This document shows, piece after piece, positions 40,860-48,741 of a DNA stretch of 64,000 nucleotides. Positions within the stretch are counted from its first letter, which is position 1, and every line of letters begins with the position of its first letter. Source of the stretch: Flavobacteriaceae bacterium PS02293 (GTDB lineage: Bacteria > Bacteroidota > Bacteroidia > Flavobacteriales > Weeksellaceae); the NCBI GenBank assembly GCA_029960045.1, contig JASCOV010000009.1, positions 1 to 64,000 of the forward strand. The letters are read 5' to 3'. The notes below the pieces were generated by a model. It saw only the letters and a program-made list of their open reading frames with translations, was not told the DNA's origin and did no database searches. The position numbers and the translations under genes were made by a program.

Positions 40860-41219
40860 ATGTCAATCGGAACCAGATTATCCCAGCTTAGAAAACAGAA
40901 AAATTTTTCCATCCCACAAGTGGCTCAAAAATTAGACATTTCTGAAATTGTATACAATAAGTTTGAAAATGACGAGGTAAAACCTGAACTTGATATAATC
41001 AAAAAGATTTCAGACTTATATGAGATTGATCTCTTTGATGTTTTAAAAAGTGAAAATGGCAGTATTTCTTTCTATAATAGCAAAATAGACGCTACAAACC
41101 TAATTAATCAAAATTCTGTAATTAATCAACATATTCCTGAAAAAATATTTGCAATGTACCAAGAGCGGATTTCTGATCTGGAATCTCAAGTAGATTTTTT
41201 AAAAAAATCAACAAAATAA
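40860..41219 (+). CDS. XRE family regulator with coiled-coil tail, second of a pair
   Basis: A 119-residue paralogue of the preceding gene. Helix-turn-helix at about 1-60 (MSIGTRLSQLRKQKNFSIPQ then VAQKLDISEIVYNKFENDEV), then SISFYNSKIDATNLINQNSV and INQHIPEKIFAMYQERISDL, matching the linker of its neighbour, and a coiled coil at the end. The two differ most at the recognition helix (AYNKWESNKSK against VYNKFENDEVK), so they may bind different sites or form heterodimers through the shared tails. 51 bases separate the genes. A strong terminator follows. Confidence 0.75.
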   Translation: MSIGTRLSQLRKQKNFSIPQVAQKLDISEIVYNKFENDEVKPELDIIKKISDLYEIDLFDVLKSENGSISFYNSKIDATNLINQNSVINQHIPEKIFAMYQERISDLESQVDFLKKSTK

Positions 41220-41252
41220 AAAATGCGGCTAAATAGTTTAGCCGCATTTTTT
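41218..41252. terminator. bidirectional terminator between the XRE pair and gdhA
   Basis: AAATGCGGCTAAA (41221-41233) pairs perfectly with TTTAGCCGCATTT (41237-41249), loop TAG, flanked by A and T tracts. Confidence 0.85.
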
Positions 41253-41281
41253 ATTTTGAAACTTGGATTCTAATATCTTAA

Positions 41282-42640
41282 TTAAACTACACCTTGCGCC
41301 AACATTGCTTCAGCTACTTTTACGAAACCTGCGATGTTTGCACCTTTTACATAGTTGACATAGCCGTCTTCTTCTTTACCGTAATCTCTACAAGCCTTGT
41401 GAATTCCGATCATAATCTCTTTCAGTCTTGCATCAACTTCCTCAGAAGTCCAGTTAAGTCTGATAGAGTTTTGCGTCATTTCCAATCCGGAAGTTGCAAC
41501 ACCACCAGCGTTGGAAGCTTTTCCTGGAGAGAAAAGAACTTTATTATCAAGGAAATAATTGATGGCATCAAGCGTTGAAGGCATATTTGCAGCTTCAGTC
41601 ACACAAAGACAACCGTTTGCTACCAAAAGTTTTGCATCTTCCAAATCCAACTCGTTTTGAGTGGCAGAAGGGAAAGCGATGTCACACTTTACTTCCCAAG
41701 GTCTTTTCCCTGCGAAGAACTGTGCTTCAGGATATTTTTTAGCATAATCTTCTGCTCTGTTATTTCCTGTTGCTCTTAATTCCAAAAGGTATTCTATTTT
41801 TTCTCCTGAGATTCCGTCTTTGTCGTAGATATAACCATCCGGCCCAGACATTGTCACAACTTTTCCGCCAAGATCATTGATTTTTTTGATAACACCCCAA
41901 GCCACATTTCCAAATCCAGAAACTGCTACAGTTTTACCAGCAATAGATTCGTTGATTGTTTTCAACATTTGCTCAGCAAAATATACAACGCCATAACCAG
42001 TTGCTTCAGGTCTGATCAAAGAACCACCGTAAGCCAAACCTTTACCAGTCAGTACACCAGTAAATTCGTTTCTGATTTTCTTATACATTCCGAAAAGGTA
42101 ACCGATTTCTCTTGCGCCAACACCAATATCCCCAGCAGGAACATCCGTTTCAGGGCCAATGTGTTTGCAAAGTTCCATCATAAATGCCTGACAGAAACGC
42201 ATCACTTCCATATCCGATTTTCCTTGTGGATCAAAATCAGAACCTCCTTTTCCTCCGCCCATTGGCAAAGTCGTAAGGGAGTTTTTGAAAGTCTGCTCAA
42301 AAGCCAAGAATTTCAAAACACTAAGATTTACTGTTGGATGGAATCTGATTCCACCTTTGTATGGTCCGATTGCAGAATTCATCTGGATTCTGAAACCTCT
42401 GTTCACCTGGATTTCGCCTTTGTCGTCGATCCACGGAACGCGGAAAATGATTACTCTTTCCGGCTCAGCCATTCTTTCCAGAAGTTTCATTCCGGTATAT
42501 TCTTTTTTCGTCGCAATGAAAGGAATTACGGTCACCGCAACTTCTTTTACAGCTTGGATAAATTCGGGTTCGTTCGGATTTTTGGCTTCAATTTTTGCCA
42601 TAAATTCCTGAATCTTTTCTTCAACGTTAAATAATTCCAT
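41282..42640 (-). CDS. gdhA: NADP-type glutamate dehydrogenase
   Basis: A 452-residue hexameric-type glutamate dehydrogenase, assimilating ammonia into glutamate. The catalytic loop is GGGKGGSDFDPQGKSD (Lys near 125), preceded by KGGIRFHPTVNLSVLKFLAF. The Rossmann motif is VAVSGFGNVAWG near 235. Sequence style and length fit the NADPH-dependent family. ATG at 42640 is chosen because a -7 box lies 18 bases upstream; an in-frame TTG at 42649 would leave a leader too short. Monocistronic. Confidence 0.94.
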   Translation of the reverse strand: MELFNVEEKIQEFMAKIEAKNPNEPEFIQAVKEVAVTVIPFIATKKEYTGMKLLERMAEPERVIIFRVPWIDDKGEIQVNRGFRIQMNSAIGPYKGGIRFHPTVNLSVLKFLAFEQTFKNSLTTLPMGGGKGGSDFDPQGKSDMEVMRFCQAFMMELCKHIGPETDVPAGDIGVGAREIGYLFGMYKKIRNEFTGVLTGKGLAYGGSLIRPEATGYGVVYFAEQMLKTINESIAGKTVAVSGFGNVAWGVIKKINDLGGKVVTMSGPDGYIYDKDGISGEKIEYLLELRATGNNRAEDYAKKYPEAQFFAGKRPWEVKCDIAFPSATQNELDLEDAKLLVANGCLCVTEAANMPSTLDAINYFLDNKVLFSPGKASNAGGVATSGLEMTQNSIRLNWTSEEVDARLKEIMIGIHKACRDYGKEEDGYVNYVKGANIAGFVKVAEAMLAQGVV

Positions 42641-42658
42641 TGTGTACAATTATGACAA

Positions 42659-42666
42659 CAAATTTA
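42659..42666 (-). promoter_or_regulatory. putative promoter -7 box for gdhA
   Basis: Reads TAAATTTG on the minus strand, exact consensus, 18 bases before the ATG at 42640. Confidence 0.6.
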
Positions 42667-42822
42667 AATTCTTTTTCGAATTTCGCAAGTAATATTTTGA
42701 TTTTTATTAAAAATTTAATGATATTGGTTAAGTTTTTTGCATAATGTATAATTACGTCTTTTGTGTTAACAATTTTTGAAGTTAATATTAAATTACTTCA
42801 AGTTTCCGAAATGTTGATTTTT

Positions 42823-43929
42823 TTAATTAAGCTGATATTGTCTTCCGGAAAGGCATTTGATGTAGCCATAAATTTCCAAATCGAGGAGAATTGGTAAAAT
42901 CTTGTGGTGTAGAATGTCAGATTTTTCTGCTAATTCATCCAGAGAAATATTTTTATTTTCTGTAATGATTTCCAGTATTTTATGATGGTCTTTTTTATCG
43001 GGATCAATATTAATTCTCGTTTCTTCTACTGGAAATAATTCTGGTTGAGGAATGAAGTTCAGATTGGTAACAAGGGATTTGATGTCAACAATCGTTTCAG
43101 CTTTATTGTTCGCAATCAAATGATTACAACCTTGACTGTAAACATCAGTAATTTTTCCAGGCAATGCAAAAACATCTCTGTTATATTGATTGGCTGCAGT
43201 TACAGTTGTTACAGATCCTCCGCCATAAGCCGTTTCTACCACAATCAGATGAGGAGAAAAGCCTGCAATAATTCTGTTTCGCTGCAGAAAATTTTCTTTA
43301 GCCATTCCTTCAAAAGATGCGTATTCTGTAATCAATGCACCATTATTTTCAATAATTTTTTTAGAAAGATTCTTATTGGAAGCCGGATATATTTTATCAA
43401 GACTTTGCGCTAAAACTGCAATTGTAGGAATATTATTTTTAAGCGACTCTTCGTGAACACAGGAATCTGCTCCCAAAGCTAATCCGCTGATGGTACAAAC
43501 TTTTGAAGAGGATAATTCAGAGGTCAAATCCTGAATAAAGTGCTTGCCATATGCAGTTAACTTTCTAGTTCCTACGATGCTTACAGGATTGAGGTAATTA
43601 TTTAGATTGCCTTTGTAAAATAGAATTACTGGGGAATCATCACAATTCAGAAGGTGTTTTGGATAGAGATTTTCGTCTTGAGAAATGATGTTGATCTCGT
43701 GCTTTTCACAGAATTTAAGTTCTTTCTCAGCGGATTTTAAAAACTCTTTGTTTCCAATATTCTGAATGCTGCTTTTCCCGATTCCGGAAATTGAGGTTAA
43801 TGATTTCGGCGATGATTCCCAAACTTTTTTAGCTGATCCGATATGGTTTATCAGCTTTTTGAGATTGATGTTGCCAATGTTTTTACACTGTTTCAGCGCA
43901 AGAATGTAGAGATATTCTTCAGTTTTCAT
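42823..43929 (-). CDS. dprA: DNA processing protein DprA
   Basis: A 368-residue DprA, which loads RecA onto incoming single-stranded DNA during natural transformation. Residues 1-75 are an N-terminal helical (SAM/HhH-like) part with ISGIGKSSIQNIG. The Rossmann-like core follows: SIVGTRKLTAYGKHFIQDL (near 118), ISGLALGADSCVHEESL, GALITEYASF and NFLQRNRIIAGFSPHLIVVE. A winged-helix-like C-terminal domain (about 300-368) is present, as in longer DprA proteins. It follows the active-type rhomboid gene by 30 bases on the same strand. No com genes are in the window. Confidence 0.93.
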   Translation of the reverse strand: MKTEEYLYILALKQCKNIGNINLKKLINHIGSAKKVWESSPKSLTSISGIGKSSIQNIGNKEFLKSAEKELKFCEKHEINIISQDENLYPKHLLNCDDSPVILFYKGNLNNYLNPVSIVGTRKLTAYGKHFIQDLTSELSSSKVCTISGLALGADSCVHEESLKNNIPTIAVLAQSLDKIYPASNKNLSKKIIENNGALITEYASFEGMAKENFLQRNRIIAGFSPHLIVVETAYGGGSVTTVTAANQYNRDVFALPGKITDVYSQGCNHLIANNKAETIVDIKSLVTNLNFIPQPELFPVEETRINIDPDKKDHHKILEIITENKNISLDELAEKSDILHHKILPILLDLEIYGYIKCLSGRQYQLN

Positions 43930-43959
43930 AAGGTCATTTGTGTATGACCAATTTAGAAA

Positions 43960-44733
43960 TTATTTTTCATTTTCCCGTATCTCATCCAGATATTTCCAAA
44001 TATTATGCTGTTTCAGTTGAGGTAACTCTTCAAAATCTTCCGGATGATTCTGGATATATTCCTGCCACATTTTATCGTCTCTTTCGTTATAATATTCAGG
44101 ATATTCCCAAATGTATTTTATTTTTTTATCACCAATTTTTCTGAAAACTAATGCTAAAATGATTCCGGTAATACTGCCTGCAAGATGTGACTGCCAGCTG
44201 ATTTTACTCGGTTCCTGAAGCTGTGAAAAGAATTCTTCCGGAAAAATTCCCCAGATCAAACTTCCATAATATAATGCGACAACCATTGATACTGTCAGTA
44301 ACTTCATATTCCAACGGAAAACGCCGCTGAAAAATATGAAAAATGCCAGCATATAAACCAATCCGCTTGCGCCAATGATGCAGCTGTAATTCCATTGCCC
44401 TGTAGTAATGTCAATTGGTGGCAACATCCAAACTAATAATCCGGAAGCAATCCAGCCAATCGAAAATATTCTGAAAGCTATTTTTGGATAGAATTCAAAT
44501 AATAAGAATAGAAGAATTGCAATTGGCATCGAGTTTCCAATAATGTGATCCAAACCTCCATGTAGCAAAGGTGCAAAGATGACACCGCTCAAACCTTCCG
44601 GAACCAATGGAATGATTGCCCCATTGCAGCCGCCGAAAAATCCAAGATTCTGAAGCAGGAAAAAGATCCACATCAATGCAAGCATCACGATGGGAACTAA
44701 AAACGATTTTAAATGAAAAGTTTTCAAAAACAT
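43960..44733 (-). CDS. rhomboid family intramembrane serine protease
   Basis: A 257-residue protein with about six helices and intact catalytic residues: HGGLDHIIGNSMP near 65 (the family's HGxxxHxxxN), the serine loop IIGASGLVYM (Ser near 127) and the last-helix histidine in SWQSHLAGSITGI. It has a C-terminal cytosolic extension of about 55 charged residues. Rhomboids cut transmembrane helices within the bilayer; the substrate is unknown. ATG at 44733 is favoured over GTG at 44748, because TATAATTG near 44750 (one mismatch from a -7 box) would leave no leader for the latter. It contrasts with the inactive copy at 22784. Confidence 0.85.
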   Translation of the reverse strand: MFLKTFHLKSFLVPIVMLALMWIFFLLQNLGFFGGCNGAIIPLVPEGLSGVIFAPLLHGGLDHIIGNSMPIAILLFLLFEFYPKIAFRIFSIGWIASGLLVWMLPPIDITTGQWNYSCIIGASGLVYMLAFFIFFSGVFRWNMKLLTVSMVVALYYGSLIWGIFPEEFFSQLQEPSKISWQSHLAGSITGIILALVFRKIGDKKIKYIWEYPEYYNERDDKMWQEYIQNHPEDFEELPQLKQHNIWKYLDEIRENEK

Positions 44734-44851
44734 GGATTTGAGAATCACAATTATACAGCCATTTTGTAGAAAAGGTAATTTTGTCCGTAAAAAATATAGG
44801 ATTAATTGAGAATTTGGTTATAAAGTCAGATTTTTAAAAAATTAGTTTTAT

Positions 44852-44859
44852 TATTTTTG
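44852..44859 (+). promoter_or_regulatory. putative promoter -7 box for the DUF3078 pair
   Basis: TATTTTTG is an exact match, 17 bases before the ATG at 44877. Confidence 0.6.
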
Positions 44860-44876
44860 TTGAAAATTTGTTATTA

Positions 44877-45986
44877 ATGAAAAAGGTATTGGTAGTTTTT
44901 GCAGTTATAATGGTCTTTTTTTCTAAAGCTCAAATTACTGATTATCAAAAATTAATAGATTCGATTGCTCAAAAAAGATGGGATTCTACTGCACTTGATA
45001 TTGATAGTCTGGCAAATCCAAAAATTGTTGATATCAGATCATTGAAAAGAGATTCTGTACAATTGTCTAATAATACTATCATTGTTTCCAATACAGAGGA
45101 CACAAGTCCTTTGACGCCATCTTCGATTCTTACTTTGCCAACGCTGAAACGCTGGTTTTTCTTTGGTCAAAATAGTTTGGTTTTCAATCAGTCTTCTTTT
45201 GCGAATTGGTATGCGGGAGGAAATAACAATATTGGTGTTATCGGAAAAGTCAATTACAATATTGTTTACAAAAAGAACAGACATTACTTAGACAATAATA
45301 TTCAGTTGGGATATGGATTTGTTTCTTCCACAGGACAATCTACCAGAAAGACAGATGATTACATTAATATCATGACCAATTATGGTTATGAGTTGGCGCA
45401 ACATTATTACTTGTCCACAGGTTTCCAATTCTTGTCACAATTTACGCCAGGATTTAATTATGCTAATACACCAGATCCGACTTATGATAACAGGATTTCC
45501 AAATTTATGGCGCCTGGTTATCTTAATATAGGTTTAGGTTTCTCATATAATCCGAATGATAATTTTCAGATTATCGTCCGACCATTGAATGGAAAATTCA
45601 CTTTTGTGTTGGATCCAAAACTTCAGATGAAGGGATTGTACGGTTTGGAAAGAGATGGGCAGACGATGCGAGCAGAGTTAGGAGCAATGGTTAATATTCT
45701 TTATAAAATCAAGATTTATAAAGACATTACTTATGTGAATCAGCTTAATCTTTTTAGCAATTACATAGAGCATTCAGAACGTGTAGATATCAACTATAGT
45801 GGTGCTTTGAATCTTAAATTTAATAAATATATCTCAGGTGTTGTAACCATTAATATGATGTATGATCACGATCAAATTCAAAAACTACAGAGAAAACAGA
45901 CGCTTGGGTTTGGATTGACCTATAATCTTGGCTATAAAGTAGATCGAGATACAACGACTGGCGTAATCAAACCATTTGTAAATTAA
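44877..45986 (+). CDS. DUF3078 outer-membrane protein, first of a pair
   Basis: A 369-residue exported protein with a signal peptide (about 1-19, ending SKAQ) and a linker of about 75 residues. The DUF3078 region follows: LVFNQSSFANWYAGGNNNIG, later GQSTRKTDDYINIMTNYGYE and MAPGYLNIGLGFSYNPNDNF. Alternating aromatic strands to the end suggest a beta barrel in the outer membrane. Function is unknown. It starts at the ATG after TTG-TTA-TTA codons that are in frame but upstream of the signal peptide. It is 21 bases before a paralogue, so the genes form an operon with one promoter. Confidence 0.85.
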   Translation: MKKVLVVFAVIMVFFSKAQITDYQKLIDSIAQKRWDSTALDIDSLANPKIVDIRSLKRDSVQLSNNTIIVSNTEDTSPLTPSSILTLPTLKRWFFFGQNSLVFNQSSFANWYAGGNNNIGVIGKVNYNIVYKKNRHYLDNNIQLGYGFVSSTGQSTRKTDDYINIMTNYGYELAQHYYLSTGFQFLSQFTPGFNYANTPDPTYDNRISKFMAPGYLNIGLGFSYNPNDNFQIIVRPLNGKFTFVLDPKLQMKGLYGLERDGQTMRAELGAMVNILYKIKIYKDITYVNQLNLFSNYIEHSERVDINYSGALNLKFNKYISGVVTINMMYDHDQIQKLQRKQTLGFGLTYNLGYKVDRDTTTGVIKPFVN

Positions 45987-46007
45987 AAACATAATTAAAT
46001 ATATACG

Positions 46008-46913
46008 ATGAAAAAACTATTTTACTTAGGAAGCATTTTAATCGCTTTTAATGCTAGTTCTCAGGAGCAACCAGTTCAGGACACTGTAAAAGCTTGGTCT
46101 ATTGTTGGGCAAAATACTTTGATGCTCAACCAGTCAGCATTTTCCAATTGGGTTGCTGGTGGTGCTAATAACGTTGGCTGGCAGGCAGGCGTAAATTATA
46201 ATCTGACTTACGAAAAAGACAAAGATCTTTGGGAAAACCTTATCATTCTTGGTTATGGAATGAATAATACCCAAGGCGTTGGCAATAGAAAAACTCAGGA
46301 TGTTATCAATCTTTCTACTAATTATGGACGTAAAATTTCTGGCAATTGGTATGCCTCAGTTGGTGCTGGTTTGATTTCTCAATTTGCACCAGGTTATGCA
46401 GATGGTAACAATCCGGATGCTGAGAAAATTTCGAACTTTATGTCACCAGGTTATGTGAATGTTGGTGCAGGTTTTACATACAAGCCAAGTGAGAATTTTA
46501 CAATGACTTTACGACCTGCCAATGCAAGGTTTACATTCGTTACAGATAAAGATCTGCAGTGGGCAGGAAATTATGGATTGAAGAATGATGGCGATTCTAT
46601 GCTTTTCCAATTCGGTTTTTTGGGAACTGCGCAGTACAAAGTGAAATTGATGGAAAATATTACTTTGCAAAATAATGCTTCAGTTTTCTCAAACTATTTG
46701 GATCATCCGGAAAGATTGGTGCTTTCTTATGGCGGAATTCTTAATTTGAAAGTCAACAAATATATATCAACTAATGTCACTTTAGATCTTTTGTACGATC
46801 ATAATCAAATCAAGAAAACACAGTTGAAGCAGACTTTAGGAATTGGTTTTGCCTATAATGTTGATAATGGCAGAAAGAGATCGGATGATAAGCGTAACCA
46901 AGGATGGAAATAA
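46008..46913 (+). CDS. DUF3078 outer-membrane protein, second of a pair
   Basis: A 301-residue paralogue of the preceding gene without its long linker. Signal peptide about 1-18 (ending ASSQ), then LMLNQSAFSNWVAGGANNVG, NTQGVGNRKTQDVINLSTNY and MSPGYVNVGAGFTYKPSENF. The two proteins align over the whole barrel and end in LKQTLGIGFAYN against RKQTLGFGLTYN. The copy probably arose by tandem duplication. A bidirectional terminator follows that overlaps the convergent msrA gene. Confidence 0.85.
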   Translation: MKKLFYLGSILIAFNASSQEQPVQDTVKAWSIVGQNTLMLNQSAFSNWVAGGANNVGWQAGVNYNLTYEKDKDLWENLIILGYGMNNTQGVGNRKTQDVINLSTNYGRKISGNWYASVGAGLISQFAPGYADGNNPDAEKISNFMSPGYVNVGAGFTYKPSENFTMTLRPANARFTFVTDKDLQWAGNYGLKNDGDSMLFQFGFLGTAQYKVKLMENITLQNNASVFSNYLDHPERLVLSYGGILNLKVNKYISTNVTLDLLYDHNQIKKTQLKQTLGIGFAYNVDNGRKRSDDKRNQGWK

Positions 46914-46934
46914 AATTAAGGATATTATAAATAA

Positions 46935-46963
46935 AAAAAGTGGAGCTTATTGCTCCACTTTTT
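46935..46963. terminator. bidirectional terminator overlapping the msrA 3' end
   Basis: AAAAAGTGGAGC (46935-46946) pairs perfectly with GCTCCACTTTTT (46952-46963). The right arm lies within the last codons of msrA, whose stop is at 46947-46949. Confidence 0.75.
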
Positions 46964-47600
46964 CTTGTAACCAACCCAATTCTCCAAAATGTTTTTTGAA
47001 TTTTTGGATCTTTGGTCCAACTACAGCACTACAGTAAGGCTGGTTTGGATTGGCGTTATAATAACCTTGATGGTAAGCTTCCGCTGACCAGAATTTTTTG
47101 AAAGGAACAATCTCTGTTACATATTTCCCGTTCCATTCTCCTTTTGCTTCAGATTCTTTCATAGATTCTTCTGCTTCTTGTTTTTGTTTTTCAGAATGGT
47201 AGAAAACAGATGATCTGTATTGTGTTCCAATATCATTGCCCTGTCTGTTAAGCGTTGTCGGGTTATGAAGAAACCAGAAGACTTCCAGCAATTGTTTGAA
47301 AGAAATAACTTTCGGATCAAAAGCGATCTGCACAACTTCTGCATGACCAGTGGTTCCGGTACAAACTTCTTCATAAGTAGGATTTTCTGTTTTCCCGCCG
47401 GAATATCCGGAAGTTACAGATTCTACACCCTTCAGCATATGGAAACAACTCTCCACACACCAAAAACATCCGCCTGCCAAAGTGGCATATTCCAAATTGT
47501 TTTTATCCATTTTTTGATTTGTTAAAGGTTTTGATTTTTTCTCCTGTCCATTGCAGTTGACAAGGAAAAAACATAAGAATATTAATAAATAACGTTTCAT
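46947..47600 (-). CDS. msrA: peptide methionine-S-sulfoxide reductase, lipoprotein form
   Basis: A 217-residue MsrA with an N-terminal lipobox (LVNC, Cys16), so it acts outside the cytoplasm. The catalytic motif GGCFWCVESCFHMLKGVES lies near 43-61. YSGGKTENPTYEEVCTGTTG, GTQYRSSVFYHS and FWSAEAYHQGYYNANPNQPY are the usual family blocks. It reduces methionine-S-sulfoxide in oxidised envelope proteins, a defence matching sodA in the window. Its last codons overlap the terminator stem. Confidence 0.93.
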   Translation of the reverse strand: MKRYLLIFLCFFLVNCNGQEKKSKPLTNQKMDKNNLEYATLAGGCFWCVESCFHMLKGVESVTSGYSGGKTENPTYEEVCTGTTGHAEVVQIAFDPKVISFKQLLEVFWFLHNPTTLNRQGNDIGTQYRSSVFYHSEKQKQEAEESMKESEAKGEWNGKYVTEIVPFKKFWSAEAYHQGYYNANPNQPYCSAVVGPKIQKFKKHFGELGWLQEKVEQ

Positions 47601-47613
47601 TTTTGAGCAAGAA

Positions 47614-47682
47614 AAATCCTTTGATTTTCCGAGTTCTTAATAGCAAATATTATTCCCATTAAAAACAAACATCAAAGGATTT
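47614..47682. repeat. long-looped inverted repeat between msrA and the ROK kinase gene
   Basis: AAATCCTTTGAT (47614-47625) and ATCAAAGGATTT (47671-47682) are perfect 12-bp complements separated by 45 bases. The loop holds AATATTTG (minus strand), one mismatch from a -7 box for msrA. It could terminate the kinase transcript or influence the msrA leader. Confidence 0.4.
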
Positions 47683-47693
47683 CTCTATGTCAA

Positions 47694-48665
47694 TTATTTA
47701 TTTTCCCAAACGAGAGCACTTGCGCCAAGAATAGCAGCATCAGCTTCGTCCAATTCACTGAAAACCAATTTTACTTTTGATCTGAAAATTGGTAACAGGT
47801 TGCGTTCCATATGTAATTTTGCAGGTTTCAAAAGGAAATCTCCTGCTTTTATCACACCTCCAAATAATAATATAGCTTCAGGAGAAGAGAACATCACGAA
47901 GTTTGCCAAAGCCTCTCCTAATTTTTGTCCTGTATATCGGAAAACCTCGATTGCAGTTGGGTCTCCATTCTCAGCACATTCGAAAACTGTTTTCGAGTTG
48001 ATATTTTCTTCTGGATATTGATTCAGCATAGAATCAGGAAACTCAGCACGGAATTTTTTAGCCGTAATAGCAATTCCCGTTGCAGAAGCATAAGACTCTA
48101 GGCTTCCTTCAGAACCTGTACTCCAATGTTTTCTTCCACCTGGTTTTACAATTGTATGTCCTAATTCTCCTGCAAAACCGTCGTGTCCGTAAATCAAATT
48201 ACCACCACTGATGATGCCGCTTCCAACACCTGTTCCAAGTGTTATCATGATAAAATCTTTCATTCCTCTGGCTGCACCAAACATCATTTCTCCAAGAGCT
48301 GCTGCATTGGCATCGTTGGTCATTTTGCAGGGAACTCCAAATTTCTCTTTCATCAATTCAGCGAAAGGAACAACACCTTTCCAGGGAAGATTAGGAGCTA
48401 ACTCGATGGTTCCAGTGAAATAATTAGCATTAGGCGCACCAACACCTATCCCGTCCAATCTTGTATTTTGACTGACTTCATCTATTAGAGGTTTGATGTT
48501 AACATACAAGGCGTCAATAAAATCTTCTACCTGTTTGTAGTCTTCTGTTTTTATGCTTCCTTTTGCGAGAATCTCTCCGCGGTGGTTCACCAAACCGAAT
48601 TTGGTATTAGTTCCGCCAATATCTATACCTATGGCGATTTGTCGTGATAAATCAATTAATGACAT
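47694..48665 (-). CDS. ROK family sugar kinase (glucokinase-like)
   Basis: A 323-residue ROK kinase. The ATP phosphate loop is IAIGIDIGGTNTKFGLVNHR near 12-31; the sugar site includes TNDANAAALGEMMFG and ITLGTGVGSGIISGG. ROK sugar kinases usually have H-x(9-11)-C-x-C-G-x-x-G-C-x-E. Here the His (GELGHTIV) remains but the following segment, GRKHWSTGSEGSLESYASATG from about 177, has no cysteine, so the zinc site is missing. Glucose as substrate is a family inference; N-acetylmannosamine or other hexoses are possible. Monocistronic between the inverted repeat and a TonB receptor gene. Confidence 0.85.
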   Translation of the reverse strand: MSLIDLSRQIAIGIDIGGTNTKFGLVNHRGEILAKGSIKTEDYKQVEDFIDALYVNIKPLIDEVSQNTRLDGIGVGAPNANYFTGTIELAPNLPWKGVVPFAELMKEKFGVPCKMTNDANAAALGEMMFGAARGMKDFIMITLGTGVGSGIISGGNLIYGHDGFAGELGHTIVKPGGRKHWSTGSEGSLESYASATGIAITAKKFRAEFPDSMLNQYPEENINSKTVFECAENGDPTAIEVFRYTGQKLGEALANFVMFSSPEAILLFGGVIKAGDFLLKPAKLHMERNLLPIFRSKVKLVFSELDEADAAILGASALVWENK

Positions 48666-48741
48666 CGATCAAAATTTTTAAGACCCTAAATTTAGATAAA
48701 ATGTATTTAATATTCGGAAAATATTAAGTTATTTTTGAAAT

